35,736 bases of DNA from Planctomycetota bacterium (lineage in GTDB: Bacteria; Planctomycetota; JAPUJT01): NCBI GenBank assembly GCA_027296055.1, contig JAPUJT010000093.1:1-35736 (forward strand), given 5' to 3'. The first letter of the stretch is position 1. Each line of letters starts with the position of its first letter. Both the position numbers and the translations under genes were made by a program. The notes beneath the pieces were generated by a model that saw nothing but the letters and a program-made list of their open reading frames with translations, had not been told where the DNA came from and ran no database searches. Below are positions 7,654-16,595 of the stretch, one piece after another.

Positions 7654-9138
7654 ATGTCGGGACTGTCTTGTCGGGTAGTGTCCGTGGTCCTCTTTTTCGT
7701 TTTTGCCGCGGCTGCTCCGGCCGTAGTGGCGCAGGAGGAGGCCAGCGCCGCCGGCGATGCGCCGGGTTCGAAAAAGCCAAAGACGCACGAGGTTTCGTCG
7801 GCGCCGTTCAAGGTCGAGGTCACTGCCGACGGTATGTTCGAAGCGGCAGAGGTCGTTGAGGTCAGCATCCAGCCGGAAGTCTGGACTGCCTACAAGGTCC
7901 TGGAGGCCGTCGAAGAGGGCAAGCAAGTGAAAAAGGGCGACGTCCTCGTATCGTTCGATGCCCGGAAGATCGAGGAGGAAATCACCGATCTTCAAGCCCA
8001 GCGGAAACTCACCAACCTGGAACTCAGCCTGGCAGAGAGGGGGCTCGAATTCCTTCAGTTGATCCAGCCGCTCGATCTGGAGGCGGCTCAGCGAACCAAT
8101 CGCATCGCCGCTGAAGACCTGAAACGGTTCACGGAGATCGATCGAGCCCTGTCCGAAAGATCTGTCCAGGAGTCAAGGAAGAGTGCAGGCTATCGGGTGG
8201 AGTATGCCGAAGAAGAATTGAACCAGCTGGAGCAGATGTACAAGGCCGATGATCTGACCGAAGAGACCGAGGAGATCATCTTGAAGCGGGCGCAGCGGTC
8301 GGTGGAGAGTGCTCGATTCTGGCGAGAGCGATCAAACATCACATCCGACAAGACACTCGAGCTGGATCTTCCCCGCCGCGCAGAACGCCTGTCGTCAGAG
8401 GCCCGCAGGAAGGCTCTGAATCTGGGCAAGGCGGAAGAGACATTTCCGATGGAGCTGGCCAAGAAGAAACTGGGATTGGAGAAGAAGATCTACGATCTGA
8501 AGAAATCGACCGAGCGGCTGGGCAAGCTACAATCCGATCTGGAGCAGATGGTGGTCCGCTCGCCTGCTGACGGTGTGGTCTACTACGGACGGTCGGTTCG
8601 CGGGAACTGGACCGGCGGCGAGGCGATGGCCAAGCAGCTCCGCAAGGGCGGCTCCATCTCGTCGCTCCAGGTCTTCATGAGCATCGTGCAGCCCCGACCG
8701 ATGTCCGTCCGGGTGAAGTTGCCGGAGAAAGACCTGCGGTACCTGAGCTCCGGAGTTCAGGGAAGGGTCGTGCCCACCGCCTATCCTGACACCAGGCTGA
8801 CGGGCACTCTGAAGCACATCACCCCGATTCCCGTCAAGGCCGGGACGTTTGACGCCACGGTGGAGGTCGAGTTGGGCGAGGAGGCCAACGGCCTGATCCC
8901 CGGAATGGCCTGCTCGGTGAAGCTGGTCCCCTATCAGGCCGCGGACGCCCTGGCGATTCCCAGCTCCTCGGTGTTCCGTGATGAAGTGGATGATGAGAAG
9001 AGGTACGTCTACCTGGTCACGGGCGATGGAAAGCACATGAAGCAGGCGGTCGTCCTGGGCAAGCACAGTGAAGAGAATGTGGAAGTCCTGGAGGGCTTGA
9101 AGGAAGGCGATGAGATTCTGCTGGAGAAGCCCAAGTAG
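7654..9138 (+). CDS. HlyD-like periplasmic adaptor (membrane fusion) protein
   Basis: A 494-residue exported protein with signal peptide (VVLFFVFAAAAPAVVAQ). An N-terminal beta-barrel/half-lipoyl part (VEEGKQVKKGDVLVSFDARKI) is followed by a long charged alpha-helical hairpin (about residues 105-300, rich in E, K, R and L). A second half-lipoyl segment (MVVRSPADGVVYYG) and C-terminal beta-barrel segments follow (GLIPGMACSVKLVPY, VLEGLKEGDEIL). Such adaptors bridge an inner-membrane pump to an outer-membrane channel, but no pump or TolC gene follows it here. The start ATG is preceded by GGGGAGG. The next gene begins 31 bases after its stop, indicating an operon. It is divergent from the selenoprotein gene across 176 bases. 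Confidence 0.85.
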   Translation: MSGLSCRVVSVVLFFVFAAAAPAVVAQEEASAAGDAPGSKKPKTHEVSSAPFKVEVTADGMFEAAEVVEVSIQPEVWTAYKVLEAVEEGKQVKKGDVLVSFDARKIEEEITDLQAQRKLTNLELSLAERGLEFLQLIQPLDLEAAQRTNRIAAEDLKRFTEIDRALSERSVQESRKSAGYRVEYAEEELNQLEQMYKADDLTEETEEIILKRAQRSVESARFWRERSNITSDKTLELDLPRRAERLSSEARRKALNLGKAEETFPMELAKKKLGLEKKIYDLKKSTERLGKLQSDLEQMVVRSPADGVVYYGRSVRGNWTGGEAMAKQLRKGGSISSLQVFMSIVQPRPMSVRVKLPEKDLRYLSSGVQGRVVPTAYPDTRLTGTLKHITPIPVKAGTFDATVEVELGEEANGLIPGMACSVKLVPYQAADALAIPSSSVFRDEVDDEKRYVYLVTGDGKHMKQAVVLGKHSEENVEVLEGLKEGDEILLEKPK

Positions 9139-9169
9139 AAGGCCCGCAGCCCTATTGAGGAAGAGAAAC

Positions 9170-10378
9170 GTGACAAGGTATCTGCTTGCAATGGTTCTCC
9201 TGCTGGGGTGTTCGCCGCTCTCGACGGTCGAGGTCGAGGAGTCAAAAACTTCGCGCGACGCGTCCAAGGTCGCGAAGCCGATTCCTCCGCCAACTCCGCA
9301 AGCCGTGGATGATGCGATCGAGCGTGGCGTGGATTTTCTGTTGAAAGTGCAGAACAAGAACGGTTCGTGGGGATCGGCCCATAACACCAAGGACCTGAAC
9401 ATTTACGCTCCCGTTCCTGGAGCGCATCACGCGTTTCGCACTGCGGTATCCGCGATGTGCCTCTCTGCCTTGATCGAAGTCGACTCGGATCGCGAGGATG
9501 TCCTGCAATCGATCCAGCGCGGCGAACAGTGGATGTTCGCATATCTGCCCCGGCTGCGTCGGGCAAACCCGGTTGCTATCTACAACGTCTGGGGCCACGC
9601 GTACTCGGTGCAGGCGCTGGTGCGCATGTATCACCGGCTTCCGAACGACATCGGCCGCCGAGAAGAGATCCGTACCCTGCTGGAGCAACAGATCGACCTC
9701 CTGGATCGGTATGAATCGGTCGACGGCGGCTGGGGTTATTATGATTTCCGCGTAGGTTCCAAGAAGCCGGCGAGCAGTTCCACCAGTTTCGTGACGGCGG
9801 CCGTGCTGATCGGTTTGCGCGAGGCAGAACAGATGGGCGTCCGCGCTCCGCCGAGGATCTTGAAGCGAGCCATCGATTCGATTCACCGTCAGCAAAAGAA
9901 TGACTTCACGTATCTGTACGGCGAGTACATGAAGTGGCGCCCGATGTACTCGATCAATCGTCCCGGCGGCAGCCTCGGCCGCTCGCAGGCCTGCAACGCC
10001 GCGCTGCGAGCGTGGGGGGACGAGAAGATCACCGATGAAGTTCTCAAGACGTGGCTCAACCGGCTGTTCGACCGCCACGGCTGGTTGGACATGGGCCGCA
10101 AGCGACCGATTCCGCATGAGTCGTGGTTCGCGGTGGCGGGCTACTTCTTCTATTTCGGTCACTACTACGCTGGATTATGCATCGAACAGCTACCCGAGGC
10201 GGACCGTGAGAAGTTCCAGGACAAGCTCGCCGGGGTGCTGCTTCGGCTGCAGGAGAAGGACGGCTCCTGGTGGGACTATCCGCTCTACAACTATCACCAG
10301 CAGTACGGAACGGCCTTCAGTCTGATGACGCTCCTGCGGTGCCGGAAGCCGCCCGCGGCGCCAGACCCAGCGAATTGA
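9170..10378 (+). CDS. Lipoprotein with prenyltransferase/squalene cyclase-like alpha-toroid repeats
   Basis: A 402-residue protein. I use GTG 9170 because GAGGAAG lies before it and a textbook lipoprotein signal (LLAMVLLLGC) then begins the protein. A start at 9110 would overlap the upstream gene and add an unlikely leader. QW-like repeats typical of the squalene-hopene cyclase / prenyltransferase fold are visible: VDFLLKVQNKNGSWG, YESVDGGWGYYDF, LLRLQEKDGSWWDYPLYNYHQQYGTAFSLM. I do not see the DXDD acid motif of hopene cyclases, so catalysis is doubtful; binding or a structural role is possible. It is placed between the adaptor and the STN-like gene. Confidence 0.8.
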   Translation: MTRYLLAMVLLLGCSPLSTVEVEESKTSRDASKVAKPIPPPTPQAVDDAIERGVDFLLKVQNKNGSWGSAHNTKDLNIYAPVPGAHHAFRTAVSAMCLSALIEVDSDREDVLQSIQRGEQWMFAYLPRLRRANPVAIYNVWGHAYSVQALVRMYHRLPNDIGRREEIRTLLEQQIDLLDRYESVDGGWGYYDFRVGSKKPASSSTSFVTAAVLIGLREAEQMGVRAPPRILKRAIDSIHRQQKNDFTYLYGEYMKWRPMYSINRPGGSLGRSQACNAALRAWGDEKITDEVLKTWLNRLFDRHGWLDMGRKRPIPHESWFAVAGYFFYFGHYYAGLCIEQLPEADREKFQDKLAGVLLRLQEKDGSWWDYPLYNYHQQYGTAFSLMTLLRCRKPPAAPDPAN

Positions 10379-10433
10379 CGCGGCCGGAGAGCCGAACCAT
10401 CGAAGGTTCACCGGCGAAATCGAGGAGCCGCGT

Positions 10434-11477
10434 ATGAGAACTCTACGATTGGCGGCGGTGCTCCCTCTCGTCTTGGTGGCGCTGATGGGCGCCACCACGC
10501 AGGAAGGGGACGAGCCGGCCAAGCTCCCCCTGGCCGAGGCGGCGGCCCGCGTCTCCGGAGAAATCAAAGGAAGCATTCTCGTCTACCCGGGGCTCAAAGG
10601 GGAGGTCAAGCTCCCGGATCGATCTTTGGAGCCGCTGGAACAGGTGCGTTTCATTGCGGATCAGGTGGGTGCGAGTGTCTGGCCGTTCGGCACCGCGTCC
10701 TTCCTGTTGACGGCTTCTCGTCCCGTGAAGGGCATTTTCGAGGACGCCCCTGTCTCGAGGGTGTTGGATGAGGTCTCCACGAAGATGGGGGTCGACCTGG
10801 TCTACCTCTCCTCGACCGCGAAGACGGTGTCGATCGAGGGGCGCGGGGATACCGCCCTCACGTTCTTGGAGCGCGTCTGCGGGGAAGCGGATCTGGTGCT
10901 CATCCGAGAGCGCGGGCTGATACTCCGTTTCTCGACCGAGGAGCACGAGAAGCGTCTCGCCGCCAGGCCGCTTGCCGACGAGACGCTGGCCGCCCTCGGA
11001 CTCGGTCTTTCCGTAGGGAAAAAGGACGCGGTGGTCTCCCTCGATTTCGCGGAGACCGCCGTCTCGGAAATCGTCGCCCTCATAGCCGAGAAGGCTGGGA
11101 TTTCCATTGAGGTGGAGGAGCGTGTGGCCCCCGCAGAGATCTCCCTCCGCATGAAGGACGCCCCGTGGAAGGATGCTCTCGAGGCGGTCTCCATCCTGTC
11201 CGAAGCCGCCATATGGGACGATGGAAAGGGAGTAGTCTCTCTTCGGAGGATCCCGAGGATCACGATGGAGTTTTCGGGGGCGGATACGGGGATCGTCCTG
11301 GATCTGATCGCCCGGAACGCAGAGGTCGATCTGGAGATCTCCGAGGAACTCGAGGGCGTCGTCTCCCTCAACCTGAGAAACGTCGCCTGGCGAGATGCCG
11401 TCTACACGCTCTCCCGTTGCCACCCGTTCCATCTGGAGTTGTCCAAAGATGGCAAGCTCGTGGCGAAGGGCATGTGA
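10434..11477 (+). CDS. Exported protein with repeated secretin/TonB N-terminal (STN)-like domains
   Basis: A 347-residue protein with signal peptide (LAAVLPLVLVALMGATTQ) and ATG 10434 after GAGGAG. The body shows several short beta-alpha-beta units as found in secretin N-domains. Each has a conserved strand, then a loop with V..VL or W.DAL: KGIFEDAPVSRVLDEVSTKMGVDLVY, VSLDFAETAVSEIVALIAEKAGISIEV, ISLRMKDAPWKDALEAVSIL and VSLNLRNVAWRDAVYTL. There is no secretin beta-barrel. It likely acts in the periplasm, binding or scaffolding. It is third in the apparent operon with the adaptor and cyclase-fold lipoprotein. Its stop lies 13 bases from that of the convergent WD40 gene. Confidence 0.7.
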   Translation: MRTLRLAAVLPLVLVALMGATTQEGDEPAKLPLAEAAARVSGEIKGSILVYPGLKGEVKLPDRSLEPLEQVRFIADQVGASVWPFGTASFLLTASRPVKGIFEDAPVSRVLDEVSTKMGVDLVYLSSTAKTVSIEGRGDTALTFLERVCGEADLVLIRERGLILRFSTEEHEKRLAARPLADETLAALGLGLSVGKKDAVVSLDFAETAVSEIVALIAEKAGISIEVEERVAPAEISLRMKDAPWKDALEAVSILSEAAIWDDGKGVVSLRRIPRITMEFSGADTGIVLDLIARNAEVDLEISEELEGVVSLNLRNVAWRDAVYTLSRCHPFHLELSKDGKLVAKGM

Positions 11478-11490
11478 TCCGCGCGCGGGT

Positions 11491-14079
11491 TTACTTCTCT
11501 CCCTCCCGGCTCTCCAGGCGGAGGAGTCCTGCGCGGGCGGCCTTGCCTTCATAGGCGGTCGCTGGGTTCCCCGCCATCTCCCGTAGCAAGTCGATCGCTT
11601 CTTCGGTTCCTATCCTCTCCAGGACCTCCACACACCTTGACCGACGCAAGGCCTCGCTCGGATAGCGCCGGACGGGAAAGGTCGTGGCCCCGAGGATTTC
11701 CTTGATTCGCATACGCGCCTCCGCGGTCAGCTCGGAATCGGCCGCCTCGAGGAGGGCACGTAAGACGGGATGGGTCGCATCCCCGATTGCGATGAGTTCC
11801 TGCGCGGTTCGCTCACGCACCTCGAACTCATCGTCGTCGAGCATGGCGACAAGATCACGGATCCGTTCGAGGTCTGCCACTTCCCGGGCCTGGAGCCGCG
11901 GTGTGATGTAGAGAAGAGTCTCCTCGGGGGCATTCGCCAGGGTGTAGATCGCCTTCCGGCTGGCGGCAGCGTCCCCCTCGTCGAGATGCTCCCAGGCACG
12001 GTTCAGGTCCTCCGGTGTCGGCTTCGGGAGAGGAGGCCTGTTTTCCGGTTGCCGGACACCCTGCTCCCAGGGGTTCCAGATCAGGATCGTTCCGTCTGAT
12101 CCCCCTGAGGCGAGTCGCTGGCCATCCGGGGCGAAGGCCACGACGTTGACATCTCCGAGATGCCCTTCGAGTGTGGCCAGGAGCTCACCTCGTTCAGGAT
12201 CCCAGAGCCGCACCGTCCCGTCCCATGACGCGGACGCGAGGAGAGATCCGGTCGGCGAGTACTCGATGGCCGTGATCGCTGACCCGTGCCCGACGATCCG
12301 CGTCGCCTCCCGACCCGTGGCCGTCTCGAAGATCCGGATCTCGGGTTCGCTGCCATTCAGTTCCTTGGACCAACCTCCCGCCGAGGCGAAGTACCGGCCG
12401 TCGGGGGCGAAGGCGACCGACCGGCAGAGGTCGGCATGGACGGTGGACTTCCAGATCTTGCGCCCCGTCGACGTATCGCACAGTCGAATCGCCCCCTCGC
12501 CAGCAGCAGTCAGGGCGACCGATCCGTCCGGTGAGATGGAGAGGGCACGGGGTCCTCCCTGGTGGATGCCTCGTCCACACATCCACATCTCCTCCTCCCC
12601 CCTCCCCCACGTGACGGTCCAGAGGGGCTCCTTCGCCTCGCCGTCCAGTGACCAGCGACGGAGATGGTTCGCACTGGACCAGTAGAGGAGTTCGCCGCCG
12701 ACCGGGAGGTAGGCCAGATCATGGAATTGACCGTAGGGTATGCGGTCAAGGTCGCCCTTCCACTCTCCCGTCAGGAGATTCCATCGACGGACTTCGCCGA
12801 ACCAGGAGATCGCGGCCAGCTCCTTTCCATCCGGCGAAATCGCGATGGCTTCGACATCCACAATGTCAGGATTGATAGAGTCGTCCTCCTCCCAGGCAAG
12901 ACTACGTATCGGGCGCCCCGTGTTGGCGTCGAGAATCCGGACGCTCCTCTCCTCTTCCACCACCGCAATCGTCTGGCCATCGGGCGACCAAGCGAGGTCG
13001 CGGACGCTGCCGTGCGCCTCCGGAGGATCCGTCCGCTGACCCGTTTTGGGATCCCAGAGACGGATGGCTCCCTCGTTTCCTGCCGACACCAGGCCTTTCC
13101 CGTCGGGCAGAAACTTCACCGCGTTGACCACACCGGAGTGCGCCTTGAATGCTCTCACGATCTTGCCGTCCTCTACCGCCCAGATGACCAGGTTCCCCGA
13201 GGAGGTCCCCGCGACGACGATCTCGCCGCTCGGGGATAGTTCCAGGCCGTAGATGTGCCCCACTTGATTTTCAAAGGACCGGACCTTCTGCCCGGACTCG
13301 AGGTCCCAGATGTGCGGAGGGCCATCCATCGATGTCGCGATGAGCCGAGCGCCATCCTGAAGGAACTGAACGCCAGCCACGGGGCTGGAGCCGGTCTCGA
13401 TCTTCAAGAGCTCCTTCTGTGCTTCCACGCCCCAGATCCTCACGACTCCGTCATCGTCCCCCGAGGCAAAACGGTCCGCATCCGGGGAGCTGGCGAGCGC
13501 TGTCACCTGGGATGCGTGCCCGTGAAGTCTGGCGAGCGTCTTGCCGGTCGCGGCGTCCAGAAGGATGACCTCGCCGCCCCGGCCTCCCAGTGCGACAGCC
13601 TTGCCATCGGCAAGATAGGTGACCATGGTTGGGATCGCACCGCTACTGCCCAGCAGGTTCAGGTCCCCTTCCAGGTTCAGGGAGAAGAGGGCCGGCAGGC
13701 CCCACGAAGTCGTCACGACTCTCTTGCCGTCGGGCGACACGGCGATCTGGTGAAGTTCGCGCGTCTTATCATGACTGACCGCGGAGATCTTGAAGACCAC
13801 TCCCACCCGCCGGGTGGCGAGATCCCACCGGCGAAGGACGCCATCCTCTCCGGCGGAGAGGATCGTCCCGCCTTTCAGCATGACCGCAAGATCTCTTACC
13901 GCTCGCCCCGACTGCAGCCAGGCCGAGCCGATGCGCATGATCGCGCCCGGGGGAAGATCGCGATCTTTGTCCATCGTCTTGGAATTGCGCTCCTGGTCAC
14001 CGGGTGTGTCTTGTGTGGCGACCGCGACCGGCGCGGAGAAGGCGAGCATCAGGAGGACGATAGGGAGTTTGCTACTCAA
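11491..14079 (-). CDS. Large exported WD40-repeat protein with HEAT-like C-terminal domain
   Basis: An 862-residue protein. After a signal-like N-terminus (LPIVLLMLAFSAPVAVAT) there are about a dozen WD40 blades (for example LHGHASQVTALASSPD, GVVRIWGV, AHSGVVNAVKFLPDG, SWDGTVRLWDPERG, GHLGDVNVVAFAPDG, SDGTILIWNP), enough for two beta-propellers. The last ~150 residues are helical with a HEAT-like pattern: VAMLDDDEFEVRERTAQELIAIGD, then RSRCVEVLERIGTEEAIDLLREMA. This combination is common in planctomycetes. The start TTG 14079 has no ribosome binding site and an in-frame TAG lies 15 bases upstream; ATG 14049 is an alternative. Probably a protein-interaction scaffold; function unknown. Confidence 0.85.
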   Translation of the reverse strand: MSSKLPIVLLMLAFSAPVAVATQDTPGDQERNSKTMDKDRDLPPGAIMRIGSAWLQSGRAVRDLAVMLKGGTILSAGEDGVLRRWDLATRRVGVVFKISAVSHDKTRELHQIAVSPDGKRVVTTSWGLPALFSLNLEGDLNLLGSSGAIPTMVTYLADGKAVALGGRGGEVILLDAATGKTLARLHGHASQVTALASSPDADRFASGDDDGVVRIWGVEAQKELLKIETGSSPVAGVQFLQDGARLIATSMDGPPHIWDLESGQKVRSFENQVGHIYGLELSPSGEIVVAGTSSGNLVIWAVEDGKIVRAFKAHSGVVNAVKFLPDGKGLVSAGNEGAIRLWDPKTGQRTDPPEAHGSVRDLAWSPDGQTIAVVEEERSVRILDANTGRPIRSLAWEEDDSINPDIVDVEAIAISPDGKELAAISWFGEVRRWNLLTGEWKGDLDRIPYGQFHDLAYLPVGGELLYWSSANHLRRWSLDGEAKEPLWTVTWGRGEEEMWMCGRGIHQGGPRALSISPDGSVALTAAGEGAIRLCDTSTGRKIWKSTVHADLCRSVAFAPDGRYFASAGGWSKELNGSEPEIRIFETATGREATRIVGHGSAITAIEYSPTGSLLASASWDGTVRLWDPERGELLATLEGHLGDVNVVAFAPDGQRLASGGSDGTILIWNPWEQGVRQPENRPPLPKPTPEDLNRAWEHLDEGDAAASRKAIYTLANAPEETLLYITPRLQAREVADLERIRDLVAMLDDDEFEVRERTAQELIAIGDATHPVLRALLEAADSELTAEARMRIKEILGATTFPVRRYPSEALRRSRCVEVLERIGTEEAIDLLREMAGNPATAYEGKAARAGLLRLESREGEK

Positions 14080-14248
14080 GGAGGGGGAGCTTCTCTAATC
14101 ATGACACGAATGCGAACCCCAATTGCCGATGAAAACAAGCTAACAGGTCTCCCCGCAACGATCCAGCTGTGACGCCACCGCCCCCCCTTGCAGACACGCG
14201 GGCGGATCTCTATAAGGAAGGGACATTCCCTCGCTAGGAGACAATCGG

Positions 14249-15145
14249 ATGCCGATCACCGTCAGCAGTTCCTGCGGTCGGAGCTTCACCCTCAAGGACG
14301 ACCTGGCCGGGCAGCTTGTGCAGTGCCCCGATTGCAACGAGGAGATCCGCGTACCCGGCGGAACCGGGACGGAGCTCCGGCGGTCCTTCGAGGGCATCGA
14401 CCCGGCCTTCCACCTCGGGAAGTTCCTTCTCCGGCAGAAGCACATGGCGATCTCGGAGAAGTACTACGTCTGGGACGAGGCGGGTCAGATCGTGATGTTC
14501 GTGCAGCGCCCGGCGATGTTGATCCGAAACGTCCTGGCGGTCTTCGGCGGCGTAGTGGCGACGGTCGTGGTCGGAGGCGGCCTCGGGTATGCCGCGTCAT
14601 GGGTCGAGGGCGATGCGGGCGCGGTGCTCATGGCCGCCGGCGCCTTGGCGGGTCTCGTCCCGGGGGTCGTGGTAGGGATCGCGCTCTCCGCCAAGCGGCA
14701 CGTCTACTTCTACCGGGACGACACCCGGGAGGAACTCCTGCTGAAGGTCGAGCAGGACCAGAAGTTCGCCCCATTTGTCGCGACTTATACGATAAAGGAG
14801 CCGGGCGGCGAGACTCTCGCCCATCTGCGGAAGAACTACATCTACAACATCATCCGGAAGCGCTGGCACTGCGTCGCGCCCGACGGGCGGATCCTCTCCG
14901 TGATCAAGGAGGACTCCTTTATCCTCTCGCTCATTCGACGGCTCTTCGGAACAATGCTCGGGGCCCTCCGCACGAATTTCGTCTTCCTGAAAGGGGAGAC
15001 CGACGAGGTGATTGGCGAGTTTAACCGGAAATTCACGCTACTCGATCGGTACGTCCTCGACCTCACACACGACACCGCCGGGTATCTCGACCCCCGGGTC
15101 GCCCTGGCCGCCGGGGTCATGCTAGACACGGGCGAGAAGCGATAA
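14249..15145 (+). CDS. Zinc-ribbon plus phospholipid scramblase/LURP-one-like membrane protein
   Basis: A 298-residue protein with AGGAGA before ATG 14249. The first 35 residues resemble a planctomycete zinc ribbon (SSCGRSF ... VQCPDCNEEI), but only three cysteines (9, 26, 29) remain because the first of CxCG is Ser. The rest looks like a scramblase/LURP-one fold: MAISEKYYVWDEAGQIVMFVQRP, later FNRKFTLLDRYVLDL and a C-terminal VALAAGVMLDTGEKR. Inserted in it is a hydrophobic hairpin (about residues 91-150, two membrane segments). The role is uncertain, perhaps membrane-associated. The stop TAA is immediately followed by the ATG of the rhomboid gene, so the two are translationally coupled. Confidence 0.7.
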   Translation: MPITVSSSCGRSFTLKDDLAGQLVQCPDCNEEIRVPGGTGTELRRSFEGIDPAFHLGKFLLRQKHMAISEKYYVWDEAGQIVMFVQRPAMLIRNVLAVFGGVVATVVVGGGLGYAASWVEGDAGAVLMAAGALAGLVPGVVVGIALSAKRHVYFYRDDTREELLLKVEQDQKFAPFVATYTIKEPGGETLAHLRKNYIYNIIRKRWHCVAPDGRILSVIKEDSFILSLIRRLFGTMLGALRTNFVFLKGETDEVIGEFNRKFTLLDRYVLDLTHDTAGYLDPRVALAAGVMLDTGEKR

Positions 15146-15898
15146 ATGGACCTCCCCGGCAGAGAGGTCCCGATCCTCATCACCGAGGAACTTCTCGACC
15201 GGCGGGTTGACTTCGAGAAGGGGATGTCGGTCTTCCCCCGGCTGACCATCGTTCTGATCGTATCCTACGTGGTTGTCCTCTTCCTCGAATTCATCGGCGG
15301 CGCCCTTGCGGACGCCCCATCTTTGGTGCGCATGGGAGCGCTCGACTCGACGGCCGTGGACGACGGCGAGGTGTGGCGGCTCCTCAGCGCCATCTTCATG
15401 CACGCGGGCGTGCTCCATCTCGTCGGCAACGCGCTCGCCCTCTACATTCTCGGAATGGTCTGCGAGCATGCCTATGGCGCTGCGCAACTCCTGGTCCTCT
15501 ACTGCATCTCCGGGCTGGCCGGGTCCTGCCTGAGTGTGGTCGGGATGGCCGACGGCGTCCCGTCGGTCGGCGCCTCGGGAGCGATCTTCGGGCTCATGGG
15601 CGGGGCGGCCTCCGTGATCCTGCGAAACGCCCGCGAGTTATACGTGCGGGACAAACGGATCGGCTGGGTGATCCTCCTCTGGGGGCTCCTCATTCTCGCG
15701 GGCGGATTCCTCACCCCGTTCATCGATAATTACGCCCATCTCGGCGGGCTGTTCGGCGGGACGCTGGCGGCGTTGTTCTTGCGGCCGAAGGTGGTTGATC
15801 GATCGCGGCCACTGGGGCCGGGGGTGTGGATCGTCTTCGCCCTGGTGTGCGGAGCCCTCGGGGCGACGGCGTTCTTCTGGCTGCCGCGGCTCGTGTGA
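15146..15898 (+). CDS. Rhomboid family intramembrane serine protease
   Basis: A 250-residue membrane protein with six or seven helices. It has all rhomboid hallmarks: HLVGN (His91, Asn95) in the second helix, catalytic GASGAIFGL (Ser144), and NYAHLGGLFGG (His198) in the last core helix, plus a WR motif in the L1 loop (EVWRLLSAIFMHAG). These enzymes cut membrane protein substrates within or near the bilayer. The ATG directly abuts the stop of the scramblase-like gene, with no separate ribosome binding site, pointing to coupled expression and perhaps a shared membrane job. Substrate unknown. Confidence 0.93.
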   Translation: MDLPGREVPILITEELLDRRVDFEKGMSVFPRLTIVLIVSYVVVLFLEFIGGALADAPSLVRMGALDSTAVDDGEVWRLLSAIFMHAGVLHLVGNALALYILGMVCEHAYGAAQLLVLYCISGLAGSCLSVVGMADGVPSVGASGAIFGLMGGAASVILRNARELYVRDKRIGWVILLWGLLILAGGFLTPFIDNYAHLGGLFGGTLAALFLRPKVVDRSRPLGPGVWIVFALVCGALGATAFFWLPRLV

Positions 15899-16002
15899 GG
15901 GATGTCGGCTATTTCGCGCCAGAGAAGTACTTCGCGGCGGCCGTGCTTGACCGGGTGATGAATACGAGATAGGCTCACACAGCAGTTCTGGTGAGGAATG
16001 CC

Positions 16003-16398
16003 GTGTCTAGATTACCCATCAAGATCTTGGTATCGCTCCTGGTGGGAGCCGTTGCTCTGGCCGGCCTCGGCAATGCGACGGCTCTGAGCGAGCCATCCTC
16101 TTCGCGAGAGCGACCTGGCGAGCAGCGCCCCTCGAGGCAGGCTCCGGATACTTCAGAGAGCCACGACCATCACCAAGCGGGGGAATCCGGCCACCACGAG
16201 CATCACGACGAACCGGACGGATGCCACCACCACTGCAACAACTGTTGCTCTGGCGGTCATGCTCCGAATAGTTTCCTATGCCACTGGATCGGTGTATCCC
16301 AGCGACCGCCCTCTGTACGGGCTCGGATCGCAGCCGACCGTCTTTGCCTGGACCCTCGGGATCACTCCATCTTTCACCCTCCAAAGTCTCCCGCTTAG
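16003..16398 (+). CDS. Small exported His/Cys-rich protein of the metal-efflux operon
   Basis: A 131-residue protein beginning at GTG 16003 with GAGG upstream; GTG 15991 is an alternative that would bury that site. An N-terminal hydrophobic signal (ILVSLLVGAVALAGLG) precedes a linker dense in His and acidic residues (SHDHHQAGESGHHEHHDE) and a cluster CHHHCNNCC (about residues 85-93). It ends in an IFHPPKSPA tail, a type of ending seen on small proteins near Czc/Cus operons. It likely binds heavy-metal ions in the periplasm ahead of the czcCBA-like genes. No named family is claimed. Confidence 0.7.
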   Translation: MSRLPIKILVSLLVGAVALAGLGNATALSEPSSSRERPGEQRPSRQAPDTSESHDHHQAGESGHHEHHDEPDGCHHHCNNCCSGGHAPNSFLCHWIGVSQRPPSVRARIAADRLCLDPRDHSIFHPPKSPA

Positions 16399-16595
16399 CA
16401 GCGACCAGCACGAATCTGCCAGCCTACCCTCGGCTCGTGCCTGATTCTCTGTCCGCTGCGTTGGCAAACCCCCTGGGGATGGGCTACGCCGATCCTCGGT
16501 GGTTTTCCCTCTGACAAAATTCGTCGGTTCCGCACACATCTTCATCATGAATGAGTGTGTGGGCCTCATCCCTGTGTCATGAGGAAGGAGACTTC

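Noticed and set aside
11491..14079. Long plus-strand open frames opposite the WD40 gene
   Set aside because: They are high-GC shadows with Arg/Pro/Ser-rich composition and no domain pattern. The minus frame has clear WD40 repeats.
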